NCBI GenBank assembly: GCA_023393125.1
Contig: JAEWMQ010000021.1
Location: 29,706-93,705 of the forward strand
DNA length: 64,000 bases
Origin: Bacillota bacterium
GTDB lineage: Bacteria > Bacillota > Clostridia > Lachnospirales > Cellulosilyticaceae
Reading direction: 5' to 3'
The position numbers were made by a program, and so were the translations under genes. Within the stretch, counting starts at the first letter, position 1. Each line of letters starts with the position of its first letter. The notes under the pieces were generated by a model that was given only the letters and a program-made list of their open reading frames with translations, was not told the origin of the DNA and did not search any database. Below, one piece after another: positions 9,054 through 18,618 of the stretch.

Positions 9054-11228
9054 TTATTGGTGAGTAACCATTAATGTATATCTTTCTTGTTTAACGACTA
9101 AACCTTCAATTTGCACTGTTGAAACATTCATTTTCCCTCCTACTACAGCATTTCCTTTAGTAAGTGGCACAGATTTCTTTTTTGGTCTTTCCCCAACATA
9201 TTCCCATTTAAAAATAGGTTTATCCATTAGTACACTTCCGATCCTTATCATTTGCACTTTATAGTCTAGCGTTTGTCTTTCTTTCTTTACTTCAATTAAT
9301 TGTTCTTGAAGTTGCTTAATCTGTTTTGAAGTAGGTTTTAAAGCATCTAACTGATAATCCTTTATTAACTCATCTTCTAACTTTTTTTTAGGAAACTTTT
9401 CAATCTTCCATTCTACTACTTCAGCTTTATAAGTATATATGGGCAAAGTATGATTTATTTCATCTTGTTTCATTTCGAATATGCCTTGCTCACTCATATG
9501 AAAACGTTCATAAAGTTTAACTTTCTTTTTGTTAACTGATTTCATATTCTTTAAATGGTTTTTCAAATATTTCTTGATTACATTTTCCTTAAGCTTTAGC
9601 ACTTCTAAGTCATAAATATATTTTACTAACTGTTCGGCTGTGATAGATTTTATAAGTCTGTTATTGACTACCTTTAGCTTCTCTAGTTGAAGTCTATACA
9701 ATGTCTTCTCACCTTGTTTACTGACCACTTTTATAACACCCTGTTTTCTTAATTGTGCTCTTACTTTTTTAGATAGCTCTGCTATAAGATACCTGGTATT
9801 TAAATTACCATTAACCATTAAATTGTATTCTCTATATACTGCCGTATCTAATTTTAAATGCGTTTTAAGTTCTTCTACTTGACCTCTTACTCTTACTTGT
9901 ACCCCCATATTAAGCTTTTTACTGCCAATACAAATTTTATCTATTTCTCCGTACCCTAAAGTTGGCTTTATAAAAGCATACTCGATCTCTTCACTTTGAT
10001 AAACAGGACCTATGCGTTCATAGGGGTAACTGTAGTCCCAAAATAATCTTGAACTCTCATCCTTCAAAATAATATACAGCACCTCTAATAAGCATAATGG
10101 TTCTTCTCTTTTTAAGATTTCCCTATCTATAATTGTCTTACCTTCCCTATAGCGTTTCTTAGGTTCTTCTGCTAACTGAATCAATTGTTTATACAATGTT
10201 CCCTTCTCTCTAGGTGTATAAACATTACATATCTTTTTGTATACTGCTAAATCTTTTGTCTCAGCAACAGCCTCTTCTGCTGCTTCAATATCCCCATTTT
10301 TAAGCAAATAGGCACTCCAGTGATAGAGATAACAGGGGACCACTTCATTTAAATTCTCTTCTTTCTTTATTTTAACCTTTTGGGAATCTAGCTCTAAGGG
10401 AGCATCATAGGTCACTAAAAGACTTGACTTTTTATCATTTAAACCTTCTATTCTTCCTTTGTTTGCATAGTAATGATGCCTCTCGCATAAAAAAGCATTT
10501 TCATTCTGAATAACAACGGTATTTTTAGAAATAGCTTCTACTTTTGTAATGAGTGCAGTCATGGTTCCTTCATAATCTGTTATTTGATCCACATGTACCA
10601 ATTCACTACAAGTATGACCTTCAATAAGTGATTTTAAGAAATGACTATCATAATAAGTCCCTAATGCCATTATATTTAATGTAATCTGTTCCTCATAGCA
10701 GCATTGCCCCAGCTGCATGCAAACTTGTGCTTCTTGCTCTTCCCATGCAGAAAAATCAAAGAAACCATCTGTGAATAAAGTGATATGTTGTCCATCACAA
10801 TGATCTTTTAATCTTTCAGCCATTTCTAATGCTATTTTTAAAGATTGAGAAAGTGGCCCTTGGCCAATATGTTCTATGGTTTCTGCTATTAAACGTTCAA
10901 CTTCTGCCATTTTATAAGACGCCCGGTCACACTTTACACTACTTAAAACACGTACTAGCCCTTCTTGCTTTTTATAAGCGAGAAGGGATACGTAATGTTT
11001 ACCTAGCTTGCATAATGAAGCTAATGTCTTTTTTAAGCAATTTTTTAACTGCTCTTTCTCTAGCTCTTGATGCATTTCACAATCTATTATAAGAATATGA
11101 TGATGAATAGCTACGGGTAGTTGTTTCTTATTGTTGATTTCATAAAAATAACAGTCTCTTTTATTTTGATTCGAAAAAGGAAGAGTGGCCTTTCCTCTAT
11201 AGGTTATTTGAAATGGAAATGGTTTCAT
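9054..11228 (-). CDS. large vWA-like protein, partner of the adjacent vWA protein
   Basis: A 724-residue cytoplasmic protein with no signal or membrane segment. Residues about 40-235 have a von Willebrand A-like pattern: a buried first strand (HHHILIIDCE), a helix-rich middle, HITLFTDGFFDFSAW and LNIMALGTYYDSHFL. The metal-site motif DxSxS is degenerate here (DCEMH). The remaining 480 residues are lysine- and glutamate-rich and match no family I know; about 640-665 (LKPTSKQIKQLQEQLIEVKKERQ region) looks coiled-coil. Its ATG overlaps the stop of the upstream vWA gene as ATGA, so the two are translationally coupled and very likely act as a pair. Function is unknown. No MoxR ATPase or phosphatase is next to it. 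Confidence 0.65.
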   Translation of the reverse strand: MKPFPFQITYRGKATLPFSNQNKRDCYFYEINNKKQLPVAIHHHILIIDCEMHQELEKEQLKNCLKKTLASLCKLGKHYVSLLAYKKQEGLVRVLSSVKCDRASYKMAEVERLIAETIEHIGQGPLSQSLKIALEMAERLKDHCDGQHITLFTDGFFDFSAWEEQEAQVCMQLGQCCYEEQITLNIMALGTYYDSHFLKSLIEGHTCSELVHVDQITDYEGTMTALITKVEAISKNTVVIQNENAFLCERHHYYANKGRIEGLNDKKSSLLVTYDAPLELDSQKVKIKKEENLNEVVPCYLYHWSAYLLKNGDIEAAEEAVAETKDLAVYKKICNVYTPREKGTLYKQLIQLAEEPKKRYREGKTIIDREILKREEPLCLLEVLYIILKDESSRLFWDYSYPYERIGPVYQSEEIEYAFIKPTLGYGEIDKICIGSKKLNMGVQVRVRGQVEELKTHLKLDTAVYREYNLMVNGNLNTRYLIAELSKKVRAQLRKQGVIKVVSKQGEKTLYRLQLEKLKVVNNRLIKSITAEQLVKYIYDLEVLKLKENVIKKYLKNHLKNMKSVNKKKVKLYERFHMSEQGIFEMKQDEINHTLPIYTYKAEVVEWKIEKFPKKKLEDELIKDYQLDALKPTSKQIKQLQEQLIEVKKERQTLDYKVQMIRIGSVLMDKPIFKWEYVGERPKKKSVPLTKGNAVVGGKMNVSTVQIEGLVVKQERYTLMVTHQ

Positions 11229-12334
11229 AGACTTACCTCCTCCACCTTATCCCAATCTTCTACTTCATAAAGTAAAGAGGTATTGGCCATTAATTTTCTA
11301 TTATATGAAGTCGATTGGATAAACACTTTATATCTGTCTAAATGCACCGCTTTTAGCGTTTCATTATGTCCCTTTTCTTTAATCTGACTACTTAATCCTA
11401 AGATATCTCTCACCTGTGAGCCATTAAACATTTTTCCTGTTTCTCTTTCTACTAATAAGATTTCTTTTTGTCTACCTACTTTTTCGCTCTTTGTTAATTC
11501 ATAAAATCCTCTTCCCACCTTAAAGCTAGCACCTTGTTCTAAGATAAATGCCTTAATACTCATTTCTTTATCGACAAAAAGCTCTTGAAAACGCCCTTCT
11601 GGAACAGGAATAAGGGCATCATCACTCTGATAATCACTTAATGTCTCATTTTGCAATTTAGAAATACAACTTTTTAGATTATAATTGAGTTTGCCTTGTT
11701 CTTTAAGCTGCTCTTTAAAAAGCTTTAATTGCTCTTCTCCTTCTTGTTTATAGCAAATAGCCATAAGAAGTGAGCCCACATTAGCAAACTGATCTAAAGT
11801 CAAATAAAAGCCTCCTGTTTGATGTGCTATTTCTTCATAAAAGACTCTTGAATGTTTACGAATTCCTGGCATTGCATGAACACCATAAACATGTATACCT
11901 GCTTCTAAAAGCAGTCCTAATTCATTTCTCCAATTAATCTTTTGCTTATTTTGCTTTTCATTTGGTCCATGTGGTACATCATCACCAATAATAACAAGTG
12001 CTTTTCCTCTTCCTGATTCCCAACTTAGTGATATACGTGCTTCATGTAGTACAAGCTCATAGCATTCTGGTGAATCTCCTCCATAAGTAGGTTCTACTTG
12101 TGTTACAAAGTTCTTTATTTCCTCTTCATCCCTAGAAAAATCCAACATTTGAATCGTATAAGGACTACCTTCATCACAATAATCTCCATGAGCTATGATC
12201 GCTATTCTTAGGTCAGGAATATCTTTAAAAAGCTGCCCTACCATTTCTCCTATGTATCGCCTTACTTGTGTTAAGCATGGATACATAGAACCTGTCGTAT
12301 CAAAGCTTACACATACATCAATATTATTACTCAT
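11225..12334 (-). CDS. vWA domain protein with intact metal site
   Basis: A 369-residue cytoplasmic protein whose first 215 residues are a von Willebrand A domain. The MIDAS motif DTTGS is at residues 12-16, followed by the threonine region PTYGGDSPE and the aspartate strand ALVIIGDDVPHGP. The domain resembles vWA modules of bacterial signalling or conflict systems and of eukaryotic alpha-kinases more than surface adhesins, as there is no signal peptide. Residues 215-369 form a separate, unrecognised domain. The start at 12334 has an AGAGGGGG ribosome binding site. The stop overlaps the start of the 724-residue partner by four bases. The pair is flanked by unrelated genes and looks like a two-gene module. 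Confidence 0.75.
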   Translation of the reverse strand: MSNNIDVCVSFDTTGSMYPCLTQVRRYIGEMVGQLFKDIPDLRIAIIAHGDYCDEGSPYTIQMLDFSRDEEEIKNFVTQVEPTYGGDSPECYELVLHEARISLSWESGRGKALVIIGDDVPHGPNEKQNKQKINWRNELGLLLEAGIHVYGVHAMPGIRKHSRVFYEEIAHQTGGFYLTLDQFANVGSLLMAICYKQEGEEQLKLFKEQLKEQGKLNYNLKSCISKLQNETLSDYQSDDALIPVPEGRFQELFVDKEMSIKAFILEQGASFKVGRGFYELTKSEKVGRQKEILLVERETGKMFNGSQVRDILGLSSQIKEKGHNETLKAVHLDRYKVFIQSTSYNRKLMANTSLLYEVEDWDKVEEVSL

Positions 12335-12437
12335 ATTAAGCCCCCTCTAAAAACTTACGCTTAATATGTTTATATTCACTCTGTAGACTTTATAGAACAA
12401 GTTATCCATTTGTTAGACAAGCCCCTTAATAATAACC

Positions 12438-12473
12438 AAAAAAAGAAGACCTTTTTCAGGTCTTCTTTTTTTA
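12438..12473 (-). terminator. terminator of the nrd operon
   Basis: Stem AAAAAAAGAAGACCT / AGGTCTTCTTTTTTT with a 5-base loop, seven bases after the stop of the distal nrdD, with a T-run on the minus strand. Confidence 0.9.
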
Positions 12474-12479
12474 ATAGAT

Positions 12480-14600
12480 CTATAAGTGCAATACACGACT
12501 TTTAATTTCTTGTGTTTTTCCTTTATTCCAGAAATTATCTCCTAAGTAACCACAAGTACGTCTAATAACATTCATACGATTTTGATCTTTATTATGACAG
12601 TTAGGACATTCCCATTCTAAATCATCATTAATAGTGATTTCACCTTCATAACCACAAATGTGACAGTAATCAGATTTCGTATTGAACTCCGCATATTGAA
12701 TATTATCATAAATAAAAGGAATCATCTGTCTTAAGGCCTCTAAGTTATGACTCATGTTAGGAATTTCAATATAAGAAATACATCCTCCAGTAGAAATAGG
12801 TTGAAACTTACTTTCAAATTTAAGCTTACTAAAAGCATCTATTTCTTCTCTTACATCCACATGATAACTATTAGTATAATAGCCTTTGTCTGTTACATCC
12901 TCAATTTCTCCAAATTTAGCACGGTCTATCTTAGCAAAACGATAACATAAAGATTCTGCCGGGCTACCATACAAACCAAAACCAAGTCCTGTTTCATCTT
13001 TCCATCTATCTGTAGCTTCTCTTAACTTATGCATCACTTCTAGGGCAAAAGCTTCACCTTCTGGCTGTGTATGTGAAACACCCGTCATCAATTTAGTTAC
13101 TTCATAAAGTCCTATGTAACCCAAAGATATAGTGGAATAGCCATTCATGAGTAAAGGATCAATAACTTCACCTTGAGCTAATCTTGCAATAGCCCCATGT
13201 TGCCAATGAACAGGTGACTCATCTGATAGTGTCCCTTTTAAAGCTTCATGACGACACATTAAAGCTTCAAAACATAAGTTTAAACGATTATCTAATAACT
13301 CCCAGAAACGTTCTTTATCTTTTTCTGCTACTATTCCAATTTGAGGAAGATTTAAGCTAACAACCCCTTGATTAAAGCGTCCTTCAAACTGATATTTCCC
13401 ATTTTCATCTTTCCAAGGTGATAAAAATGAACGGCATCCCATACACGAGAATACATTACCTTCATAAATTTTCCTCATTTCTTTAGCAGATATGTAATCT
13501 GGATAAAGGCGCTTAGCGCTACACTTAACAGCTAATTCAGTTACCTCATCATATGGTCCTCCTGCTAAGTGATTATGCTCATGAAGCACATAGATTAACT
13601 TTGGAAAAGCAGGTGTCGTAAAGACTCCTTTTTCATTTTTAATACCTTGTAAACGTTGCTTAAGAATTTCTTTGACAATCTCAGATACTTCTTCTACATA
13701 TTCATCGTCTTCTTCTATATTTAAAAATAAAGTTACAAATGGGCTTTGGCCATTTGTTGTCATTAATGTATTAATTTGATATTGAATAGTTTGCACTCCT
13801 GCTTCTAGTTCTTTCTGAAGGAGAACTTTTACAAGCTCTTCTCGTGCTTTTTCATCGTCTAAACTATTAGCCACTAACCTTATATACTTCTCTTTACTTT
13901 TTCTCAAGTACTTACCTAAATGTCTAATATCTACAGATTGTCCACCATACTGATTGCTGGCTACTTGTGCAATAATTTGAGTCATAACCGTACAAGCAAC
14001 TTGAAAACTTTTTGGAGATTCAATCATACGCTTATTAATAACTGTTCCATGATCTAGCATATCCCCTATATTAATTAAACAACAGTTAAAAATAGATTGC
14101 ATAAAATAATCCATATCATGGAAATGTAGAATGCCTTCATCATGAGCCTGCACTATACGTGTTGGAAGTTTTTTTCTTCTTGAAATATCTTTGGACACTT
14201 CTCCTGCGATTAAGTCCCTTTGTGTGGAGGCCATCATTGCATTTTTATTAGAGTTTTCTCTCATGACTTCTTCATTGCTTAATTCAATAAGACTTAAAAT
14301 ACTATGATCTGTTGTATTTGTTTCTCGTTTAAAAGCTTGTATAGAACGATACCCTTCATATGCTTTTGCCGTTAATTCATGACCATTTTCAATTAACTTT
14401 AAATAAACATAGGTTTCTATTTGGAAAATAGTCGGTTTACTATTAGACTTTTCAAAAATTCCTTTGATTTCATTAGCGATTTTCTCTGCCATTCCCTCAT
14501 CTACAATACCACTACCATATTTCATTGCTTTGATAATGGCTTCATAGATTTTTCTTTCATCAAATGTAACAATTGTCCCATCTCTCTTTACTACTTGCAT
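12480..14600 (-). CDS. nrdD: anaerobic ribonucleoside-triphosphate reductase, copy 1
   Basis: A 706-residue class III ribonucleotide reductase that converts NTPs to dNTPs without oxygen using a glycyl radical. Residues 1-95 form an ATP-cone (VVKRDGTIVTFDERKIYEAI). The core contains the active-site region (FNCCLINIGDML, GNVFSCMGCRSFLSP). The C-terminus has a zinc site (CHICG ... CPNCH) and the radical motif RRTCGYLGDNFWNKGKTQE. All key elements are intact. It is the last gene of a four-gene operon and is closely similar, over its whole length, to the first gene at 15767-17893. A single nrdG between them presumably activates both. Confidence 0.96.
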   Translation of the reverse strand: MQVVKRDGTIVTFDERKIYEAIIKAMKYGSGIVDEGMAEKIANEIKGIFEKSNSKPTIFQIETYVYLKLIENGHELTAKAYEGYRSIQAFKRETNTTDHSILSLIELSNEEVMRENSNKNAMMASTQRDLIAGEVSKDISRRKKLPTRIVQAHDEGILHFHDMDYFMQSIFNCCLINIGDMLDHGTVINKRMIESPKSFQVACTVMTQIIAQVASNQYGGQSVDIRHLGKYLRKSKEKYIRLVANSLDDEKAREELVKVLLQKELEAGVQTIQYQINTLMTTNGQSPFVTLFLNIEEDDEYVEEVSEIVKEILKQRLQGIKNEKGVFTTPAFPKLIYVLHEHNHLAGGPYDEVTELAVKCSAKRLYPDYISAKEMRKIYEGNVFSCMGCRSFLSPWKDENGKYQFEGRFNQGVVSLNLPQIGIVAEKDKERFWELLDNRLNLCFEALMCRHEALKGTLSDESPVHWQHGAIARLAQGEVIDPLLMNGYSTISLGYIGLYEVTKLMTGVSHTQPEGEAFALEVMHKLREATDRWKDETGLGFGLYGSPAESLCYRFAKIDRAKFGEIEDVTDKGYYTNSYHVDVREEIDAFSKLKFESKFQPISTGGCISYIEIPNMSHNLEALRQMIPFIYDNIQYAEFNTKSDYCHICGYEGEITINDDLEWECPNCHNKDQNRMNVIRRTCGYLGDNFWNKGKTQEIKSRVLHL

Positions 14601-14655
14601 GTCTATGCCTCCCCATTTTCTCTCTATATTCTTTTTGCTCTATACTTATGCTTTA

Positions 14656-15153
14656 TTATTTTCCAGAAGAACCTAATCGACCTACTCCTCTTTCTGATTC
14701 AAACTTTAATAAGTCTTCATAGCCAATTTCTGTAATAGAAAGCTGAGGTACACGTACCATGATACATTGGCTAATTGCTTTTTCATAAGGATAAATAATA
14801 GCATCTTTAAAACTTTCTTGATCTTTATAACTCTCTTTCATAATGACAAGTGGCTTATTATTATGATTAGTAACAGGAACGAACCATTCTCCTCGATATC
14901 CTGAATCTACTACACCTGCTCTTTGTCCCATACCTTTGGTTCCTGTAGAACCTCTTTCTTTTAAAATAGCTACGTAATCAGTAGAAAAAGCTGATGCTAA
15001 TCCTGTGGAAATAAGTAATGTTTCATGAGGCTGAATCACCTTATAATCTTCTTCAAAACAAGCATAAATATCAAATGCCCCATCTTCTAATCTTTTTGAT
15101 GGAATAATAGCATTATCCCTTACCTTTGCAAAATAAATTAATTGTTCATTCAT
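14656..15153 (-). CDS. dut: dUTP diphosphatase
   Basis: A 165-residue homotrimeric-type dUTPase with the family motifs in order: DGAFDIYA (motif 1), ERGSTG (motif 2), GVVDSGYRGEWFVPV (motif 3, with the catalytic aspartate) and a C-terminal RGVGRLGSSGK (motif 5, the usual RGxGxFGSTG). It hydrolyses dUTP to dUMP and pyrophosphate, keeping uracil out of DNA and supplying dUMP for thymidylate synthesis. It sits between nrdG and the second nrdD, which fits nucleotide supply. An insertion-like stretch at about 90-120 (MKESYKDQESFKDAIIYPYE) is longer than in the minimal enzyme. Confidence 0.9.
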   Translation of the reverse strand: MNEQLIYFAKVRDNAIIPSKRLEDGAFDIYACFEEDYKVIQPHETLLISTGLASAFSTDYVAILKERGSTGTKGMGQRAGVVDSGYRGEWFVPVTNHNNKPLVIMKESYKDQESFKDAIIYPYEKAISQCIMVRVPQLSITEIGYEDLLKFESERGVGRLGSSGK

Positions 15154-15232
15154 ATTTCTGCTCCTTCATTTTATCTTTTTAAAATTTATACAGGCTATTA
15201 CGAAAGCTGTGGTCTTTTTATCGCAATTTGAA

Positions 15233-15742
15233 TCATGAGTGAGGTAATTCATATGGTACCACTTTTCCTGAGGCAAGTGAGGCCTTTATATCTATAATAC
15301 GCTGATTGCTACTTCCTCTAAATCTAAGCATTAGGTCTTTACGTGCCTCTATATAAGGACCATCTACAAGTACATCACACCACTTTAAAAGCTCTAAACG
15401 CTTCGTATGCGATAGGATGGCCTCATAAGTATAACCAGAGTAAATCCAAATAGAATGCATCGTTTCCTTCTTAATACGCTTAATTAAGCTTAAAAGGTCA
15501 TCGTCTTCTATTTGGTCCATTGGTTCTCCACCAAGAATAGTAACTCCATGTACATTAGGATCATTTAAATAGTTCATAAAAGTGGCTTCTGCTTTTTCAT
15601 CCCATGCATTGCCATAGTGAAAATCCTGATAGGCCTCATTAAAACATCCTTTACATTGATGATGACATCCAGATACAAAAAGTGTAGCTCGAATACCAAC
15701 TCCATTGGCCACATCAAATTTTCTCATTTGTGCATAGTACAT
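15233..15742 (-). CDS. nrdG: anaerobic ribonucleotide reductase activating protein
   Basis: A radical SAM enzyme of 169 residues that generates the glycyl radical on NrdD. The cluster motif CHHQCKGCF follows the family's opening (MYYAQMRKFDVANGVGIRATLFVSGC). I chose the start at 15742 because the protein then begins exactly as family members do and an AGGAAAGAAGG site lies upstream; an in-frame ATG eight codons earlier (15766) touches the nrdD stop and cannot be excluded. GGEPMDQ and DVLVDGPYIEARKD are further family motifs. It is the second gene of the operon, after nrdD copy 2 and before dut. Confidence 0.93.
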   Translation of the reverse strand: MYYAQMRKFDVANGVGIRATLFVSGCHHQCKGCFNEAYQDFHYGNAWDEKAEATFMNYLNDPNVHGVTILGGEPMDQIEDDDLLSLIKRIKKETMHSIWIYSGYTYEAILSHTKRLELLKWCDVLVDGPYIEARKDLMLRFRGSSNQRIIDIKASLASGKVVPYELPHS

Positions 15743-15766
15743 TTTTATAACGCCTTCTTTCCTCAT

Positions 15767-17893
15767 TTATAAATGCAATACTCGATTTTTAATTTCTTGT
15801 GTCTTACCCTTATTCCAATAATTACCTCCTAAGTAACCACAGGTACGTCTAATAACATTCATCTTACTTTGATCTTTATTATGACATTGTGGACATTCCC
15901 ACTCTAATGCATCTGTCACAATCATTTCCCCTTCATAAAGACACTCGTGACAGCAATCTGATTTCGTATTAAACTCTGCATATTGAATGTTATGATAAAT
16001 ATAATGAATAATTTGTTTAATCGCTTCTAAATTATGCCCCATTGGCGGCATTTCAATATAGGAAATACATCCCCCAGTAGATATGGGTTGAAATTGACTT
16101 TCAAACTTAAGTTTGCTAAATGCATCTATTTCTTCTCTTACATCTACATGATAACTATTAGTGTAATAACCTTTATCTGTAACATCTTTAATTGCACCAA
16201 ATTTTTGATAATCTATTTTTGCAAAACGATAACATAAAGATTCTGCTGGACTACCATATAAACCAAACCCAAGTCCTGTTTCAGCTTTCCATCTATCTGT
16301 AGCTTCTCTTAGCTTGTGCATTACTTTTAAAGCAAAAGCTTCACCTTCAGGCTGTGTGTGTGAAACCCCTGTCATCAATAGAGTCACTTCATAAAGTCCG
16401 ATATAGCCTAATGAAATCGTTGAATAGCCATCCATTAAGAGTGGATCAATAACTTGACCTTTTTCTAATCTTGCAATAGCACCATGTTGCCAGTGAATAG
16501 GTGACTCATCAGATAAAGTCCCTTTTAAAGCTTCATGTCGACACATAAGTGCTTCAAAACAAAGTTTTAAACGATTGTCTAGGAGCTTCCAAAAAACAGT
16601 TTCATCGCCAGCTGCGACAATTCCTATTTGAGGTAAGTTCAAACTTACAACCCCTTGATTAAAACGTCCTTCAAACTTATAGTTACCTTCTTCATCTTTC
16701 CAAGGAGACAAGAAAGAACGACATCCCATACATGAGAATACATTGCCTTCATAAATTTTCTTCATTTCCTTTGCTGAGATGTAGTCAGGATATAAACGTT
16801 TGGCACTACATGCTGCTGCCAGATTTGTCACATAATCATATTTGCCCCCTTCTAAACAATTATGCTCATGAAGCACATAAATCAGTTTAGGGAAAGTTGG
16901 CGTTGTATAGATACCCTTTTCATTTTTAATACCTTCTAAACGTTGTTTAAGGATTTCTTCTACAATCATTGCCACTTCCTTGGCATATTCATCCTCTTCT
17001 TGTATGTTTAAAAACAATGTTACAAATGGACTTTGACCATTTGTCGTCATTAGCGTGTTAATTTGATATTGAATAGTTTGTACACCAGATTCTAATTCTT
17101 TACGCAAAAGCTTATCAATCGCAATCTGACGTTCGTTATCATCTATCACTATGTCCTGTAATAAATTTTGATACTTTTCATAGCTTCTTCTTAAATAACG
17201 TCCTAAATGCCTAATATCTACAGATTGCCCGCCGTATTGACTGCTTGCCACTTGAGCAATAATCTGAGTCATGACTGTACAAGCTACTTGAAAACTTTTA
17301 GGTGATTCAATCATACGTCCATTGATAACTGTTCCATGATCTAACATATCTTTTATATTAATTAAACAGCAGTTAAAGATAGATTGCATAAAATAATCCA
17401 TATCATGAAAATGAAGTACGCCTTCATCATGAGCTTGTACAATACGTGCAGGAAGTTTTTTACGTCTAGCAATATCTTTTGATACTTCCCCTGCAATCAA
17501 ATCTCTTTGTGTAGCAGCCATCATTGCATTTTTATTAGAATTTTCATTCATTACTTCTTCATTAGTCATTTCAATAAGACCTAATATGCTCTGATCAGTT
17601 GTATTAGTTTCTCGTTTAAAAGCTTGAATAGCACGATAGCCTTCATAAGCTTTTGCAGTAAGTTCATGCCCATTTTCTATAAGCTTTAAGTACACATATG
17701 TTTCTATTTGAAATATCGTAGGAGAAGTTGGCAATTTTGAAACTATACTCTTTATCTCTATTGCAATTTTCCTTGCTATGTCCTCTTCTACAATACCACT
17801 TCCATAAGTCATGGCTTTTATAATAGCATGATAGATTTTACTTTCATCAAAATCTACCGCTAAACCGTCTCTTTTTATTACTTTCATATTCAA
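15767..17893 (-). CDS. nrdD: anaerobic ribonucleoside-triphosphate reductase, copy 2
   Basis: A 708-residue class III reductase, first gene of the operon, with the same architecture as the copy at 12480-14600: ATP-cone (KVIKRDGLAVDFDESKIYHAI), catalytic core with GNVFSCMGCRSFLSP, zinc site CHECL ... CPQCH and glycyl radical motif RRTCGYLGGNYWNKGKTQE. The two proteins differ most at about residues 235-260 (allosteric/insert region) and 340-355, and are nearly identical around the active site. The Zn loop differs by one position (CHECLYEG versus CHICGYEG) but keeps all four cysteines. Both copies look functional. The nrdG start region follows its stop immediately. Confidence 0.96.
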   Translation of the reverse strand: MNMKVIKRDGLAVDFDESKIYHAIIKAMTYGSGIVEEDIARKIAIEIKSIVSKLPTSPTIFQIETYVYLKLIENGHELTAKAYEGYRAIQAFKRETNTTDQSILGLIEMTNEEVMNENSNKNAMMAATQRDLIAGEVSKDIARRKKLPARIVQAHDEGVLHFHDMDYFMQSIFNCCLINIKDMLDHGTVINGRMIESPKSFQVACTVMTQIIAQVASSQYGGQSVDIRHLGRYLRRSYEKYQNLLQDIVIDDNERQIAIDKLLRKELESGVQTIQYQINTLMTTNGQSPFVTLFLNIQEEDEYAKEVAMIVEEILKQRLEGIKNEKGIYTTPTFPKLIYVLHEHNCLEGGKYDYVTNLAAACSAKRLYPDYISAKEMKKIYEGNVFSCMGCRSFLSPWKDEEGNYKFEGRFNQGVVSLNLPQIGIVAAGDETVFWKLLDNRLKLCFEALMCRHEALKGTLSDESPIHWQHGAIARLEKGQVIDPLLMDGYSTISLGYIGLYEVTLLMTGVSHTQPEGEAFALKVMHKLREATDRWKAETGLGFGLYGSPAESLCYRFAKIDYQKFGAIKDVTDKGYYTNSYHVDVREEIDAFSKLKFESQFQPISTGGCISYIEMPPMGHNLEAIKQIIHYIYHNIQYAEFNTKSDCCHECLYEGEMIVTDALEWECPQCHNKDQSKMNVIRRTCGYLGGNYWNKGKTQEIKNRVLHL

Positions 17894-18279
17894 CCCTACC
17901 TTATGCTATGATTTTCTAGTAAAAGCTTGTTACGACCTATCGCATAAGTCTATCTAACTTTTAAAAATATATCATCTTTAATAGTCTTTGTCTATTGTAT
18001 ACCCTGTCCTAAAATGGGAGTAAATTTTGGGTATTGACAGGTTTAGTGCCGAGTTTATGAGCCTTTATTCGATTTCTTTTTTAAAAATATGGCTAAGAAA
18101 TTTTTTATTATTTATTTCTTGTTTTTCTCTTGACACTTTTAACTTTTTGACTTCTATGTAAAGCTTCTAGCTTTTAACAAAATATAGTAAATTATACCAA
18201 AATAGTTATCAAATACACTAAATAACAAACAAGGAGCAGCTATCATTAGTCACCAAAGACTACTATAGCTACTCCTTAT
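17894..18279. other. leader region of the nrd operon
   Basis: About 385 bases without a convincing gene. It contains the DUF1653 terminator at 18231-18277 and, on the minus strand, a TATAAT near 18193-18198 that could be a promoter -10 box. I looked for an NrdR box pair and did not see one. Confidence 0.4.
18231..18277 (-). terminator. terminator of the DUF1653 gene
   Basis: Arms 18231-18243 and 18265-18277 (AAGGAG.AGCTAT / ATAGCT.CTCCTT, one mismatch) plus an inner AGTC/GACT pairing. It directly follows the stop codon of the 87-residue gene. Confidence 0.7.
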
Positions 18280-18543
18280 TTATAATTCACTTTTAACTTT
18301 TACACTAGATACCTCATAGCATTCAAAACGATAAGTTTGTCCTGTGGGATTAACTCGGTCTTTAGGAACTTCTTCACAAAACATCTGATAAGGTCTTACA
18401 AATAAACCACAGTCTCCATATAATGCTTTATAAAGCACTAGCGTTTCTGCTGTTTCTGAATGTTTAACTAAGTCCACAAATAAGTATAAGTCTCCTTTGA
18501 AGTGTCTAAAAATCTTTCCTTTTTGGTTTGTTATGTCTCTCAT
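18280..18543 (-). CDS. DUF1653 domain protein
   Basis: An 87-residue protein matching DUF1653: FRHFKGDLYLFVDLVKHSETAETLVLYKALYG, then LFVRPYQMFCEEV and a closing YRFECYEV. The family is widespread as a short stand-alone protein and its function is not known. It is a single gene with a terminator after its stop, 75 bases downstream of the methyltransferase gene on the same strand, so the two may be cotranscribed. Confidence 0.8.
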   Translation of the reverse strand: MRDITNQKGKIFRHFKGDLYLFVDLVKHSETAETLVLYKALYGDCGLFVRPYQMFCEEVPKDRVNPTGQTYRFECYEVSSVKVKSEL

Positions 18544-18618
18544 CTTTTACACCTTTCTTCCACTATCCTATGGGTTTATTTTACGGTATTAGTAAGTACG
18601 CCTATTTGTTCTTTTCCT

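Noticed and set aside
17894..18279. A NrdR box pair or riboswitch upstream of the nrd operon
   Set aside because: I searched the minus-strand leader and did not find the paired palindromes or conserved blocks expected.
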